From contig CM037874.1 of NCBI GenBank assembly GCA_021292105.1, positions 29,502,300 through 29,566,299 on the forward strand: 64,000 nucleotides of DNA, in the 5' to 3' direction. Below the pieces are notes generated by a model. It was not told the DNA's origin and ran no database searches. It saw only the letters and a program-made list of their open reading frames with translations. The position numbers were made by a program, and so were the translations under genes. Of the stretch, positions 22,945-36,500 are shown one piece after another (positions within the stretch are counted from its first letter, which is position 1; each line of letters begins with the position of its first letter). This DNA comes from Anadara kagoshimensis (lineage: Eukaryota > Mollusca > Bivalvia > Arcoida > Arcidae).

Positions 22945-23294
22945 CACCCCGAAATTTATATTTAGATCATCTGTATCTTTAACCATAACACATTTCAGAT
23001 GATTGCATTTGATCTTATTGTGAAAACAGCTGTACCCACGGGACAGACATATTATCTGTAATACAAATAACATCATCGGTTCTTTACGTTATTGAGTTTA
23101 ATAAGCCATGGGGATTTTTGTCTTATTTCAAATATCTGCCAAAAACATACGAGAGTCATTACAGTATTCCATAGAAGACAATACTAACCTACTTTTTATA
23201 TATCAACTGTATATGTATGCGTTCTTCCTGTAACGCGAGATCCAAAAAATACAGCGACTTATTTTGAGATATGAAAAATGCAGATGTTTTGGAG

Positions 23295-23568
23295 ATTCAG
23301 TTGAGTAATGGTGTTTAACGCCCCAGTAAAGAATATTTCACTTATATCGAGAAGTCGTCAGCTATAGGCAAATGTGCAGAAATTTTGCCTGTGCGTTGCG
23401 CTGATGGCATTACACAGCAGGGTTCTTTAGCGTGTCAAGCCCACCAAGACACGGGACATCGTTTATTTCAAGATTCTATCCGAAAGAACCGTGACTTTCA
23501 TTTCGTAATACCGAGTGCTTGGCGAAAGAACAGTCACTACTCAAGTCTTGGGCCAGACCTTGATGTTT

Positions 23569-23570
<2 letters not shown>
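23295..23570 (-). repeat. tRNA-derived SINE, family B, copy 3 (head lost)
   Basis: Body similar to the 18.3 kb copy: AAGAATATTTCACTTATATC, GTCAGCTATAGG, GGACATCG, CCGAAAGAACCGTGACTTTC, GAACAGTCACTACTCAAG. The tRNA-like head expected to the right is replaced by the GA microsatellite that abuts the Kv T1 exon. It lies in the Kv intron. Confidence 0.75.

Positions 23571-23617
<47 letters not shown>
23571..23617. repeat. (GA)n microsatellite beside the Kv T1-exon donor
   Basis: About 23 GA units ending 4-5 bp from the GT of the splice donor (23622-23621). On the gene strand this makes the intron begin GTGAACTCTCTC and continue as a CT tract. Confidence 0.95.
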
Positions 23618-23620
<3 letters not shown>

Positions 23621-24215
23621 ACCTTTGCGGGCAATGATGATGTCGGCTGATCCATGTATACCCATACGTTTCTCTTGAACCTTGTCCATTTACTGTTCTG
23701 ACATTCCTCCTCAGAGTACCCCGTGTCATTTAAACCGAACAACCTGTTTATTTCCTCAACTTTCTCTACATCACTGTCGTATTTAAAGTACGTTTTAATA
23801 CAACATTCTGACAGACATCCTAGAATTCTAATTCATTCCGCAAGGTGGCGCCACATATGTGTTTTGGTAAATGTAAACTCCCGGTCCTATATAGATCCAA
23901 TATAAAGTTAAACACTTCCGGGTTTCTGTTGAAAAAGTATTGCTTTCTTTCTTTCATAAATTCCGGAGATCAACTCGACAGGTTGGATAAACGAGTTTCA
24001 GGAAAAGATTTCAAACATTCTTTGGTGATTTCAAATATGATTCCTTCAACATTTAATGTGACAAGTTCCATGTTGAAAATTTTGATGAACTAATTCATTG
24101 ATTAGAAATCTATGCTTCCAGTGAAATTAAAAATGGTACAATAGTTGTAGATGTGAAATAATTTATATTCGATGGACGACTAGACAACCAATAATCTGGA
24201 TTGTTTTTATAGAAT

Positions 24216-24779
24216 ATAGTCCTGTCGAAAGTTTAACATTAGACTAACGGAGCTCTCGGTTTATAATGGACCGAGATATGTATAGCTAGCGACCAAAAAC
24301 CTACTGTAGGAACCATTGTGACTGTGACAGTGAAATTCTCTTTATATCCATAGAAAATCAAATAAATTTGAATAAAGATATATATTTTTCAAATACTTGT
24401 ACCTAGTCGTAACAGGAAATGTGTATGCGCATCCGCGATTAGCCCAAAATATATCTGCATAGGGAAAAACGTTGGTGCTATGGGGACTTAACATGTTGAA
24501 AAACTATGCAAATGGCGGCTTCTGTTGCGCATATGACGTAAAACGTAACTAAGGACATCACAGATTTTCTGTTACGACTAGGTACAAGTAAGTGAAAAAT
24601 ATCAAACTTTATTAAAATTTATTTGATTTTCTATGAATATAAAGAGAATTTCACTGTCACAGCCACAGTGACCCCTACAGTAATAATAGCACCTACAAAA
24701 GAAACCGTCGACATATAGCGATATGCTTCTGATACTGCACTTATTCATTAACTTAGTGATAAACTTTCGACAGGTCTGT
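24216..24779. mobile_element. MITE with arms of about 200 bp
   Basis: The left end CCTGTCGAAAGTTTAACATT (24221-24240) is mirrored at 24755-24774. A second strong block of the same arms is GTGACTGTGACAGTGAAATT, mirrored around 24649-24672, and the arms continue to CTTGTACCTAGTCGTAACAG, mirrored at 24569-24588. The centre (about 24421-24567) is unique. No coding capacity. Its terminal sequence reappears as a tandem repeat at 63.0 kb. It ends about 30 bp before the giant element. Confidence 0.8.
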
Positions 24780-24803
24780 ACTGAAAATATCACAAAAGCT
24801 GTG

Positions 24804-24810
24804 TTTATTC
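24804..24810. repeat. Left target-site duplication of the giant element
   Basis: TTTATTC, identical to 62112-62118. Shared sequence extends to TGTTTATTCCA if the element end is set at CTGGTG. Confidence 0.7.
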
Positions 24811-25035
24811 CACTGGTGTGAAGCTAGCCCGCAATTCTAGCCCGCAATTTTTTAAATATCATCAAGCGGGCAATTCGATTTTATTTAAATACGGTTAATC
24901 CTAATATCATCCCATTTATAAATATTTGATATATAGGGCGACCTGCTATTGCACACAACTTTTTATAAAGACCACCTGTATATTAAGACCACAGGAACCG
25001 CGATTCTAAGTGTGATTACGACATTACGCATAGGG
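24811..25035 (+). repeat. Left unique terminal repeat of the giant element
   Basis: Inverse of 61883-62111 with small indels and substitutions. Landmarks are TAGCCCGCAATT (twice), ATCATCAAGCGGGCAATTCG, AAATACGGTTAATCCTAATA, AGACCACCTGTATATTAAGA, CCACAGGAACCGCGATTCTA and TTACGCATAGGGCG. Confidence 0.85.
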
Positions 25036-28000
25036 CGAAAAATGAGTTTCCCCATCTAGGGCTTTTAACCACGGGTAGATCTATCCAATTGCAACATTTG
25101 GTGAAAATTTCAAGAACCCTAGAGGGGTAGAACGGGTATTACGAGAGCTCAGAAGGACCATACCCCCCTTTTGATATGTGATTTCGTAAGGACCTGCTAC
25201 CTATGAAGTAGCGTACACAGAGAAAATGCGTTTCCCCATCTAGGCCTTTTAACCACGGGTAGATCTATCCAATGCAACATTTGGTGAAAATTTCAAGAAC
25301 CCTAGAGGGGTAGAACGGGTCTTACGAGAGCTCAGAAGGACCATACCCCCCTTTTGATATGTGATTTCGTAAGGACCTGCTACGTTTGAAGTAGCGTACA
25401 CAGAGAAAATGCGTTTCCCCATCTAGGCCTTTTAACCACGGGTAGATCTATCCAATGCAACATTTGGTGAAAATTTCAAGAACCCTAGAGGGGTAGAACG
25501 GGTCTTACGAGAGCTCAGAAGGACCATACCCCCCTTTTGATATGTGATTTCGTAAGGACCTGCTACGTTTGAAGTAGCGTACACAGAGAAAATGCGTTTC
25601 CCCATCTAGGCCTTTTAACCACGGGTAGATCTATCCAATGCAACATTTGGTGAAAATTTCAAGAACCCTAGAGGGGTAGAACGGGTCTTACGAGAGCTCA
25701 GAAGGACCATACCCCCCTTTTGATATGTGATTTCGTAAGGACCTGCTACGTTTGAAGTAGCGTACACAGAGAAAATGCGTTTCCCCATCTAGGCCTTTTA
25801 ACCACGGGTAGATCTATCCAATTGCAACATTTGGTGAAAATTTCAAGAACCCTAGAGGGGTAGAACGGGTATTACGAGAGCTCAGAAGGACCATACCCCC
25901 TTTTGATATGTGATTTCGTAAGGACCTGCTACGTTTGAAGTAGCGTACACAGAGAAAATGCGTTTCCCCATCTAGGCCTTTTAACCACGGGTAGATCTAT
26001 CCAATGCAACATTTGGTGAAAATTTCAAGAACCCTAGAGGGGTAGAACGGGTCTTACGAGAGCTCAGAAGGACCATACCCCCCTTTTGATATGTGATTTC
26101 GTAAGGACCTGCTACGTTGAAGTAGCGTACACAGAGAAAATGCGTTTCCCCATCTAGGCCTTTTAACCACGGGTAGATCTATCCAATGCAACATTTGGTG
26201 AAAATTTCAAGAACCCTAGAGGGGTAGAACGGGTCTTACGAGAGCTCAGAAGGACCATACCCCCCTTTTGATATGTGATTTCGTAAGGACCTGCTACGTT
26301 TGAAGTAGCGTACACAGAGAAAATGCGTTTCCCCATCTAGGCTTTTAACCACGGGTAGATATATCCAATTGCAACATTTGGTGAAAATTTCAAGAACCCT
26401 AGAGGGGTAGAACGGGTCTTACGAGAGCTCAGAAGGACCATACCCCCCTTTTGATATGTGATTTCGTAAGGACCTGCTACGTTTGAAGTAGCGTACACAG
26501 AGAAAATGCGTTTCCCCATCTAGGCCTTTTAACCACGGGTAGATCTATCCAATTGCAACATTTGGTGAAAATTTCAAGAACCCTAGAGGGGTAGAACGGG
26601 TCTTACGAGAGCTCAGAAGGACCATACCCCCCTTTTGATATGTGATTTCGTAAGGACCTGCTACGTTTGAAGTAGCGTACACAGAGAAAATGCGTTTCCC
26701 CATCTAGGCCTTTTAACCACGGGTAGATCTATCCAATTGCAACATTTGGTGAAAATTTCAAGAACCCTAGAGGGGTAGAACGGGTCTTACGAGAGCTCAG
26801 AAGGACCATACCCCCCTTTTGATATGTGATTTCGTAAGGACCTGCTACGTTGAAGTAGCGTACACAGAGAAAATGCGTTTCCCCATCTAGGCCTTTTAAC
26901 CACGGGTAGATCTATCCAATTGCAACATTTGGTGAAAATTTCAAGAACCCTAGAGGGGTAGAACGGGTCTTACGAGAGCTCAGAAGGACCATACCCCCCT
27001 TTTGATATGTGATTTCGTAAGGACCTGCTACGTTTGAAGTAGCGTACACAGAGAAAATGCGTTTCCCCATCTAGGCCTTTTAACCACGGGTAGATCTATC
27101 CAATTGCAACATTTGGTGAAAATTTCAAGAACCCTAGAGGGGTAGAACGGGTCTTACGAGAGCTCAGAAGGACCATACCCCCCTTTTGATATGTGATTTC
27201 GTAAGGACCTGCTACGTTTGAAGTAGCGTACACAGAGAAAATGCGTTTCCCCATCTAGGCCTTTTAACCACGGTAGATCTATCCAATTGCAACATTTGGT
27301 GAAAATTTCAAGAACCCTAGAGGGGTAGAACGGGTCTTACGAGAGCTCAGAAGGACCATACCCCCTTTTGATATGTGATTTCGTAAGGACCTGCTACGTT
27401 TGAAGTAGCGTACACAGAGAAAATGCGTTTCCCCATCTAGGCCTTTTAACCACGGGTAGATCTATCCAATTGCAACATTTGGTGAAAATTTCAAGAACCC
27501 TAGAGGGGTAGAACGGGTCTTACGAGAGCTCAGAAGGACCATACCCCCTTTTGATATGTGATTTCGTAAGGACCTGCTACGTTGAAGTAGCGTACACAGA
27601 GAAAATGCGTTTCCCCATCTAGGCCTTTTAACCACGGGTAGATCTATCCAATTGCAACATTTGGTGAAAATTTCAAGAACCCTAGAGGGGTAGAACGGGT
27701 CTTACGAGAGCTCAGAAGGACCATACCCCCCTTTTGATATGTGATTTCGTAAGGACCTGCTACGTTTGAAGTAGCGTACACAGAGAAAATGCGTTTCCCC
27801 ATCTAGGCCTTTTAACCACGGGTAGATCTATCCAATTGCAACATTTGGTGAAAATTTCAAGAACCCTAGAGGGGTAGAACGGGTCTTACGAGAGCTCAGA
27901 AGGACCATACCCCCCTTTTGATATGTGATTTCGTAAGGACCTGCTACGTTTGAAGTAGCGTACACAGAGAAAATGCGTTTCCCCATCTAGGCCTTTTAAC

Positions 28001-31000
28001 CACGGGTAGATCTATCCAATTGCAACATTTGGTGAAAATTTCAAGAACCCTAGAGGGGTAGAACGGGTCTTACGAGAGCTCAGAAGGACCATACCCCCCT
28101 TTTGATATGTGATTTCGTAAGGACCTGCTACGTTTGAAGTAGCGTACACAGAGAAAATGCGTTTCCCCATCTAGGCCTTTTAACCACGGGTAGATCTATC
28201 CAATTGCAACATTTGGTGAAAATTTCAAGAACCCTAGAGGGGTAGAACGGGTCTTACGAGAGCTCAGAAGGACCATACCCCCCTTTTGATATGTGATTTC
28301 GTAAGGACCTGCTACGTTTGAAGTAGCGTACACAGAGAAAATGCGTTTCCCCATCTAGGCCTTTTAACCACGGGTAGATCTATCCAATTGCAACATTTGG
28401 TGAAAATTTCAAGAACCCTAGAGGGGTAGAACGGGTCTTACGAGAGCTCAGAAGGACCATACCCCCTTTTGATATGTGATTTCGTAAGGACCTGCTACGT
28501 TTGAAGTAGCGTACACAGAGAAAATGCGTTTCCCATCTAGGCCTTTTAACCACGGGTAGATCTATCCAATTGCAACATTTGGTGAAAATTTCAAGAACCC
28601 TAGAGGGGTAGAACGGGTCTTACGAGAGCTCAGAAGGACCATACCCCCTTTTGATATGTGATTTCGTAAGGACCTGCTACGTTTGAAGTAGCGTACACAG
28701 AGAAAATGCGTTTCCCCATCTAGGCCTTTTAACCACGGGTAGATCTATCCAATTGCAACATTTGGTGAAAATTTCAAGAACCCTAGAGGGGTAGAACGGG
28801 TCTTACGAGAGCTCAGAAGGACCATACCCCCCTTTTGATATGTGATTTCGTAAGGACCTGCTACGTTTGAAGTAGCGTACACAGAGAAAATGCGTTTCCC
28901 CATCTAGGCCTTTTAACCACGGGTAGATCTATCCAATTGCAACATTTGGTGAAAATTTCAAGAACCCTAGAGGGGTAGAACGGGTCTTACGAGAGCTCAG
29001 AAGGACCATACCCCCCTTTTGATATGTGATTTCGTAAGGACCTGCTACGTTTGAAGTAGCGTACACAGAGAAAATGCGTTTCCCCATCTAGGCCTTTTAA
29101 CCACGGGTAGATCTATCCAATTGCAACATTTGGTGAAAATTTCAAGAACCCTAGAGGGGTAGAACGGGTCTTACGAGAGCTCAGAAGGACCATACCCCCC
29201 TTTTGATATGTGATTTCGTAAGGACCTGCTACGTTTGAAGTAGCGTACACAGAGAAAATGCGTTTCCCCATCTAGGCCTTTTAACCACGGGTAGATCTAT
29301 CCAATTGCAACATTTGGTGAAAATTTCAAGAACCCTAGAGGGGTAGAACGGGTCTTACGAGAGCTCAGAAGGACCATACCCCCTTTTGATATGTGATTTC
29401 GTAAGGACCTGCTACGTTTGAAGTAGCGTACACAGAGAAAATGCGTTTCCCCATCTAGGCCTTTTAACCACGGGTAGATCTATCCAATTGCAACATTTGG
29501 TGAAAATTTCAAGAACCCTAGAGGGGTAGAACGGGTCTTACGAGAGCTCAGAAGGACCATACCCCCCTTTTGATATGTGATTTCGTAAGGACCTGCTACG
29601 TTTGAAGTAGCGTACACAGAGAAAATGCGTTTCCCCATCTAGGCCTTTTAACCACGGGTAGATCTATCCAATTGCAACATTTGGTGAAAATTTCAAGAAC
29701 CCTAGAGGGGTAGAACGGGTCTTACGAGAGCTCAGAAGGACCATACCCCCTTTTGATATGTGATTTCGTAAGGACCTGCTACGTTTGAAGTAGCGTACAC
29801 AGAGAAAATGCGTTTCCCCATCTAGGCCTTTTAACCACGGGTAGATCTATCCAATTGCAACATTTGGTGAAAATTTCAAGAACCCTAGAGGGGTAGAACG
29901 GGTCTTACGAGAGCTCAGAAGGACCATACCCCCCTTTTGATATGTGATTTCGTAAGGACCTGCTACGTTTGAAGTAGCGTACACAGAGAAAATGCGTTTC
30001 CCCATCTAGGCCTTTTAACCACGGGTAGATCTATCCAATTGCAACATTTGGTGAAAATTTCAAGAACCCTAGAGGGGTAGAACGGGTCTTACGAGAGCTC
30101 AGAAGGACCATACCCCCCTTTTGATATGTGATTTCGTAAGGACCTGCTACGTTTGAAGTAGCGTACACAGAGAAAATGCGTTTCCCCATCTAGGCCTTTT
30201 AACCACGGGTAGATCTATCCAATTGCAACATTTGGTGAAAATTTCAAGAACCCTAGAGGGGTAGAACGGGTCTTACGAGAGCTCAGAAGGACCATACCCC
30301 CCTTTTGATATGTGATTTCGTAAGGACCTGCTACGTTTGAAGTAGCGTACACAGAGAAAATGCGTTTCCCCATCTAGGCCTTTTAACCACGGGTAGATCT
30401 ATCCAATTGCAACATTTGGTGAAAATTTCAAGAACCCTAGAGGGGTAGAACGGGTCTTACGAGAGCTCAGAAGGACCATACCCCCCTTTTGATATGTGAT
30501 TTCGTAAGGACCTGCTACGTTTGAAGTAGCGTACACAGAGAAAATGCGTTTCCCCATCTAGGCCTTTTAACCACGGGTAGATCTATCCAATTGCAACATT
30601 TGGTGAAAATTTCAAGAACCCTAGAGGGGTAGAACGGGTCTTACGAGAGCTCAGAAGGACCATACCCCCTTTTGATATGTGATTTCGTAAGGACCTGCTA
30701 CGTTTGAAGTAGCGTACACAGAGAAAATGCGTTTCCCCATCTAGGCCTTTTAACCACGGGTAGATCTATCCAATTGCAACATTTGGTGAAAATTTCAAGA
30801 ACCCTAGAGGGGTAGAACGGGTCTTACGAGAGCTCAGAAGGACCATACCCCCTTTTGATATGTGATTTCGTAAGGACCTGCTACGTTTGAAGTAGCGTAC
30901 ACAGAGAAAATGCGTTTCCCCATCTAGGCCTTTTAACCACGGGTAGATCTATCCAATTGCAACATTTGGTGAAAATTTCAAGAACCCTAGAGGGGTAGAA

Positions 31001-33566
31001 CGGGTCTTACGAGAGCTCAGAAGGACCATACCCCCTTTTGATATGTGATTTCGTAAGGACCTGCTACGTTTGAAGTAGCGTACACAGAGAAAATGCGTTT
31101 CCCCATCTAGGCCTTTTAACCACGGGTAGATCTATCCAATTGCAACATTTGGTGAAAATTTCAAGAACCCTAGAGGGGTAGAACGGGTCTTACGAGAGCT
31201 CAGAAGGACCATACCCCCTTTTGATATGTGATTTCGTAAGGACCTGCTACGTTTGAAGTAGCGTACACAGAGAAAATGCGTTTCCCCATCTAGGCTTTTA
31301 ACCACGGGTAGATCTATCCAATTGCAACATTTGGTGAAAATTTCAAGAACCCTAGAGGGGTAGAACGGGTCTTACGAGAGCTCAGAAGGACCATACCCCC
31401 CTTTTGATATGTGATTTCGTAAGGACCTGCTACGTTTGAAGTAGCGTACACAGAGAAAATGCGTTTCCCCATCTAGGCCTTTTAACCACGGGTAGATCTA
31501 TCCAATTGCAACATTTGGTGAAAATTTCAAGAACCCTAGAGGGGTAGAACGGGTCTTACGAGAGCTCAGAAGGACCATACCCCCTTTTGATATGTGATTT
31601 CGTAAGGACCTGCTACGTTTGAAGTAGCGTACACAGAGAAAATGCGTTTCCCCATCTAGGCCTTTTAACCACGGGTAGATCTATCCAATTGCAACATTTG
31701 GTGAAAATTTCAAGAACCCTAGAGGGGTAGAACGGGTCTTACGAGAGCTCAGAAGGACCATACCCCCCTTTTGATATGTGATTTCGTAAGGACCTGCTAC
31801 GTTTGAAGTAGCGTACACAGAGAAAATGCGTTTCCCCATCTAGGCCTTTTAACCACGGGTAGATCTATCCAATTGCAACATTTGGTGAAAATTTCAAGAA
31901 CCCTAGAGGGGTAGAACGGGTCTTACGAGAGCTCAGAAGGACCATACCCCCCTTTTGATATGTGATTTCGTAAGGACCTGCTACGTTTGAAGTAGCGTAC
32001 ACAGAGAAAATGCGTTTCCCCATCTAGGCCTTTTAACCACGGGTAGATCTATCCAATTGCAACATTTGGTGAAAATTTCAAGAACCCTAGAGGGGTAGAA
32101 CGGGTCTTACGAGAGCTCAGAAGGACCATACCCCCCTTTTGATATGTGATTTCGTAAGGACCTGCTACGTTTGAAGTAGCGTACACAGAGAAAATGCGTT
32201 TCCCCATCTAGGCCTTTTAACCACGGGTAGATCTATCCAATTGCAACATTTGGTGAAAATTTCAAGAACCCTAGAGGGGTAGAACGGGTCTTACGAGAGC
32301 TCAGAAGGACCATACCCCCCTTTTGATATGTGATTTCGTAAGGACCTGCTACGTTTGAAGTAGCGTACACAGAGAAAATGCGTTTCCCCATCTAGGCTTT
32401 TAACCACGGGTAGATCTATCCAATTGCAACATTTGGTGAAAATTTCAAGAACCCTAGAGGGGTAGAACGGGTCTTACGAGAGCTCAGAAGGACCATACCC
32501 CCTTTTGATATGTGATTTCGTAAGGACCTGCTACGTTTGAAGTAGCGTACACAGAGAAAATGCGTTTCCCCATCTAGGCCTTTTAACCACGGGTAGATCT
32601 ATCCAATTGCAACATTTGGTGAAAATTTCAAGAACCCTAGAGGGGTAGAACGGGTCTTACGAGAGCTCAGAAGGACCATACCCCCCTTTTGATATGTGAT
32701 TTCGTAAGGACCTGCTACGTTTGAAGTAGCGTACACAGAGAAAATGCGTTTCCCCATCTAGGCCTTTTAACCACGGGTAGATCTATCCAATTGCAACATT
32801 TGGTGAAAATTTCAAGAACCCTAGAGGGGTAGAACGGGTCTTACGAGAGCTCAGAAGGACCATACCCCCCTTTTGATATGTGATTTCGTAAGGACCTGCT
32901 ACGTTTGAAGTAGCGTACACAGAGAAAATGCTTTCCCCATCTAGGCTTTTAACACGGTAGATCTATCCAATTGCAACATTTGGTGAAAATTTCAAGAACC
33001 CTAGAGGGGTAGAACGGGTCTTACGAGAGCTCAGAAGGACCATACCCCCTTTTGATATGTGATTCGTAAGGACCTGCTACGTTTGAAGTAGCGTACACAG
33101 AGAAAATGCGTTTCCCCATCTAGGCCTTTTAACACGGGTAGATCTATCCAATTGCAACATTTGGTTTCAAGAACCCTAGAGGGAGAACGGGTCTTACGAG
33201 AGCTCAGAAGGACCATACCCCCCTTTTGATATGTGATTTCGTAAGGACCTGCTACGTTTGAAGTGGCGTACACAGAGAAAATGCTTTCCCCATCTAGGCT
33301 TTTAACCACGGGTAGATCTATCCAATTGCAACATTTGGTGAAAATTTCAAGAACCCTAGAGGGGTAGAACGGGTCTTACGAGAGCTCAGAAGGACCATAC
33401 CCCCCTTTTGATATGTGATATCGTAAGGACCTGCTACGTTTGAAGTAGCGTACACAGAGAAAATTACTTTCCCCATCTAGGGCTTTTAATCACGGGTAGA
33501 TCCATCCAATTGCAACATTTGGTTTTCAAGAACCCTAGAGGCGAAGAACGGGACTAACAAGAGCTC
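25036..33566 (-). repeat. Left satellite array, 183 bp unit, about 46 copies
   Basis: Successive GACCTGCTAC marks fall at 25191, 25374, 25557, 25740, 25923 and 26106, a strict 183 bp period. Units are highly uniform, with variants mainly in the C run (CCCCC/CCCCCC) and in CCAATGC/CCAATTGC. The first (outermost) units carry ACCTATGAAGTAGC and GGGTATTACGAG, matching variants at the outer end of the right array. The last units (32.9-33.57 kb) are diverged. The unit has a stop codon in the frame that gives the short ORFs here (GGATAG on the other strand), so none is a gene. Confidence 0.97.
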
Positions 33567-36500
33567 GGAATTACTATGATAACTAGTTTTCTGTTTTTAA
33601 TTACATGGAATGTTGGAAATCATATTTCCAACATTTATTACAAAATGTAACAAGTTGAAAAACTAAATACAATGTTTATTTATTTTAACCATAAAATAAA
33701 AATTATAGTGTCGATGTAAGAAGAAACTGCATAATTATGCACCAGGTGTACCTTTTCAAACGCATTATGGCACATATAAAAAGTTTACAGAATTAATCAA
33801 AGTACTGAAAGTGCTCTATGTATTAGGTTGACTATGAGTTCTAAACGGCAAATACAACATCACCATTTACTTATTCTGTAACCATAATTATAATAAAACA
33901 ACTAATATAAAACATGTTTATTTAAGCGATAGATACATATACTCATAATCGTCTGTTTAAATGATATGAATTTAACGTTTCCAAGTACGTTTAAACAATT
34001 TTAAGTGTAGAAATGTTGTCCGTTTATTTTAAATGTGGTTTTATGGAATTAATTTTGTAAGTTAAATTTTTATTTGGTAAATAATTAATATGAGAGTAAA
34101 TTCTAAAACCGTAATTTATATGCAAAATCTGATGTTTTAAATTTCATTGATAAGTGTCTATTCTGTCAAGATGTTAGGACAATGACGTCAATGATAGGTT
34201 AAATCTGGGTGTTGGATGTACACAAACGACTCCAGGATTATTTTCACAACAATATTACACCATATGAACTATACCTATAGTGGGTTACTATATACATGTA
34301 TATATATAACTATGTTATTTAATGATGTATGACAAATTTCAAATAAATTCATTGAGAAGATATAATTGTTTTTTACCCCTAAATCATTCAGCCACACCGT
34401 ATGAGGAAACACATAATTAAAAGTATGTGATGTAATGTTAAATTCTCAATGTATTAATATTTCAAAACTAAACCGAGTGACGAATGCATTTTCTCATTTT
34501 GGCACTGTATCTTTAAAACAGTCATTGCAAAACAATAATATGTAATAGTCTGGCTGACAACTCTATTTTTATGCTTAAATTTACATTTGATGATATTTTT
34601 GTCAATGGTCAATAACTGACAATTCATTCTGAAATTTTTGCTTGGGATACATATAGTGGTTTTAGAGTGGATTCCAATCCAGATGTTACGATGTTAAGTC
34701 ATTTTGGTGTCAAAGGTTCAAATAAGTGTAATTCTAACGATCATTTCATTCGAATACTTATATAAAACAAGCAATATGAGTACCGGAAATAAGGAAATTG
34801 TGGTTGTAGTTTAACATTTTGTTTATATAACACCCGCTTTGAAAGTGCCAAAATCACATATATTTTAAAAAGAACTGTCAATATTAAGCGTTAACGTGTA
34901 CATGTAACTGAATACTGATGTCTTGAATACAATGCTTTTGTCTAACGTATATCCTAACTTCTCAATGACACTTTTTACAACCATTAGAGTCTAATTATAA
35001 TTCAGAGAAAGAACAGATTTAACATTAAATCTCAATTCGGTAAAAGTTGCAAAACATTTCAAATAAATAAATCTTAATCCTAGTGTAATTGTTCTGCAAA
35101 CAACTAGACGCGCACTTGTTTGAATTACTGGGTACACCTTTAATAACTAAATAACTGACTGACGAATTACGGTACATCACTATTGATGTTTCTGATGATG
35201 TTTATTATGTAACGTAAACTACAGACGAGTTTTGTAAGATAAATAATTGAATGACATATTCCACTGAACAAACTCGAAAAGTAATCGCACATTAATTACA
35301 CTACATATTTTTATAGCTAAATTACTAAGGCGACATTTTGTTCTAGCTAATGCTTGACTTGAGTTTCACTTACTAGTAATGTGATCATCAGAATAAATGT
35401 AATAAAAATGTTAAATATCTAGTGTTTAATTAATAAAGATAATTAAAATGATTTCAGATTGTATAAAGAATATCGTTATTTCAATGAAACCGGATGACTT
35501 ACTTTTGTATTCCGTTTTATAATAAGACACCTTGTTCAGTTAGTATCAAAACTAAAAAACATTATTTAGCGAGTATCAAAATCAAACACCTTATTCAGTG
35601 AGTATAAAAACCGTATTCAGAGATTGACAAAATAAAAACACACTAGCGAGTGTAAAAACCCTTATACAGTGCTCTAAATATTTTTATTTCTCTGTATATG
35701 TTACAGAACAGAATTAAAAGGCATTAACAAAAACAATTTATACACACATCTATTATTATAACAACTTATAAATCCCACAATCTTTTAAGGTATATCCATA
35801 CCATGGTGACGTCGTCGTTTTGTGCGTAAGGACAAACTCTCCGATTTTACGTCTTTCTACCTATGACGTCACGAATAAATGGTGTTCGGCACCTACCGAA
35901 TTATGGCGGGACGCTCTAATGCGTATCATTTAGAATAATTATCTGCATTCACAAAAGCTTATAATTCACAACACAATGTTGTGTATTATTTTTAAAGAAC
36001 AAAATGTATAATTTAACGGAAATAAGGAAGATCTACACTTTTGAGGGCGCAAATCTAAATATTTGAAAGATTTGAGAACGTCGTTTAAAATTTGAGGTAC
36101 TGTGTTTTATATCGCTGCTTTATGTGACTTTTTGGGAGAAGGGTTATTCAAATAAAAATAGTACGACGCAAACGCACGGTTGTTCAATAAACATACTTCA
36201 TAATAATTTTTCTCAGTGTCAAATTTTGACTATGCTCTTGTATTTGCTTTTCATTTCAGCGGCCTAGAATCAAGAACCCTTCATCAATGTATACGACTCC
36301 TCTTTCCAATTTAATTCGTTGGTATTGGTAAGGGTTGCTAGGGGTACAGATAATATGGTATTTCAAATTCGTTTTGTTTTGCAAAGCCAAATAGCTCATT
36401 ATCACTGTTTTTGCTTATTTGTTAACACCAAACGAAAAACATTGAGTTTAAAATTGTATCCTAGGACATTAATGGTGAGTTCTTATGTAAGGAATAAGGT

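Larger units (their letters stand above)
21720..24071 (-). pseudogene. Voltage-gated K+ channel (Kv family), two exons, T1 exon disrupted
   Basis: Exon 1 (24071-23623) encodes the cytoplasmic T1 tetramerisation domain: LVTLNVEGIIFEITKECLKS, RNPEVFNFILDLYRTG, LPKHICGATLRNELEF, then WTRFKRNVWVYMDQPTSSLP. It ends in phase 0 at AAG|GTGAAC. Exon 2 (from 22613, after GTTGTAG) encodes S1 to S6 and joins in frame. S4 is weak (GRLLKIFRLLKC). The filter is TMTTVGYGD (21927-21953), and the S6 gate region reads LAMPIALLSSDF where most Kv channels have PVP. Exon 1 has an in-frame TGA (23972-23970) and a TAG (23822-23820) at a 1 nt frameshift, right where a conserved Trp is expected. The C-terminal ~23 codons come from the minisatellite. 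It is probably a decaying duplicate of a mollusc Kv gene; errors in the assembly are the alternative. Confidence 0.85.

Noticed and set aside
22420..24093. Plus-strand ORFs across the Kv exons
   Set aside because: They are shadows of the minus-strand T1 and S1 coding sequence, or run through microsatellites.
25036..33566. CRISPR-like repeat array
   Set aside because: The repeats are contiguous 183 bp units with no spacers, in a eukaryotic context and in inverted arms.
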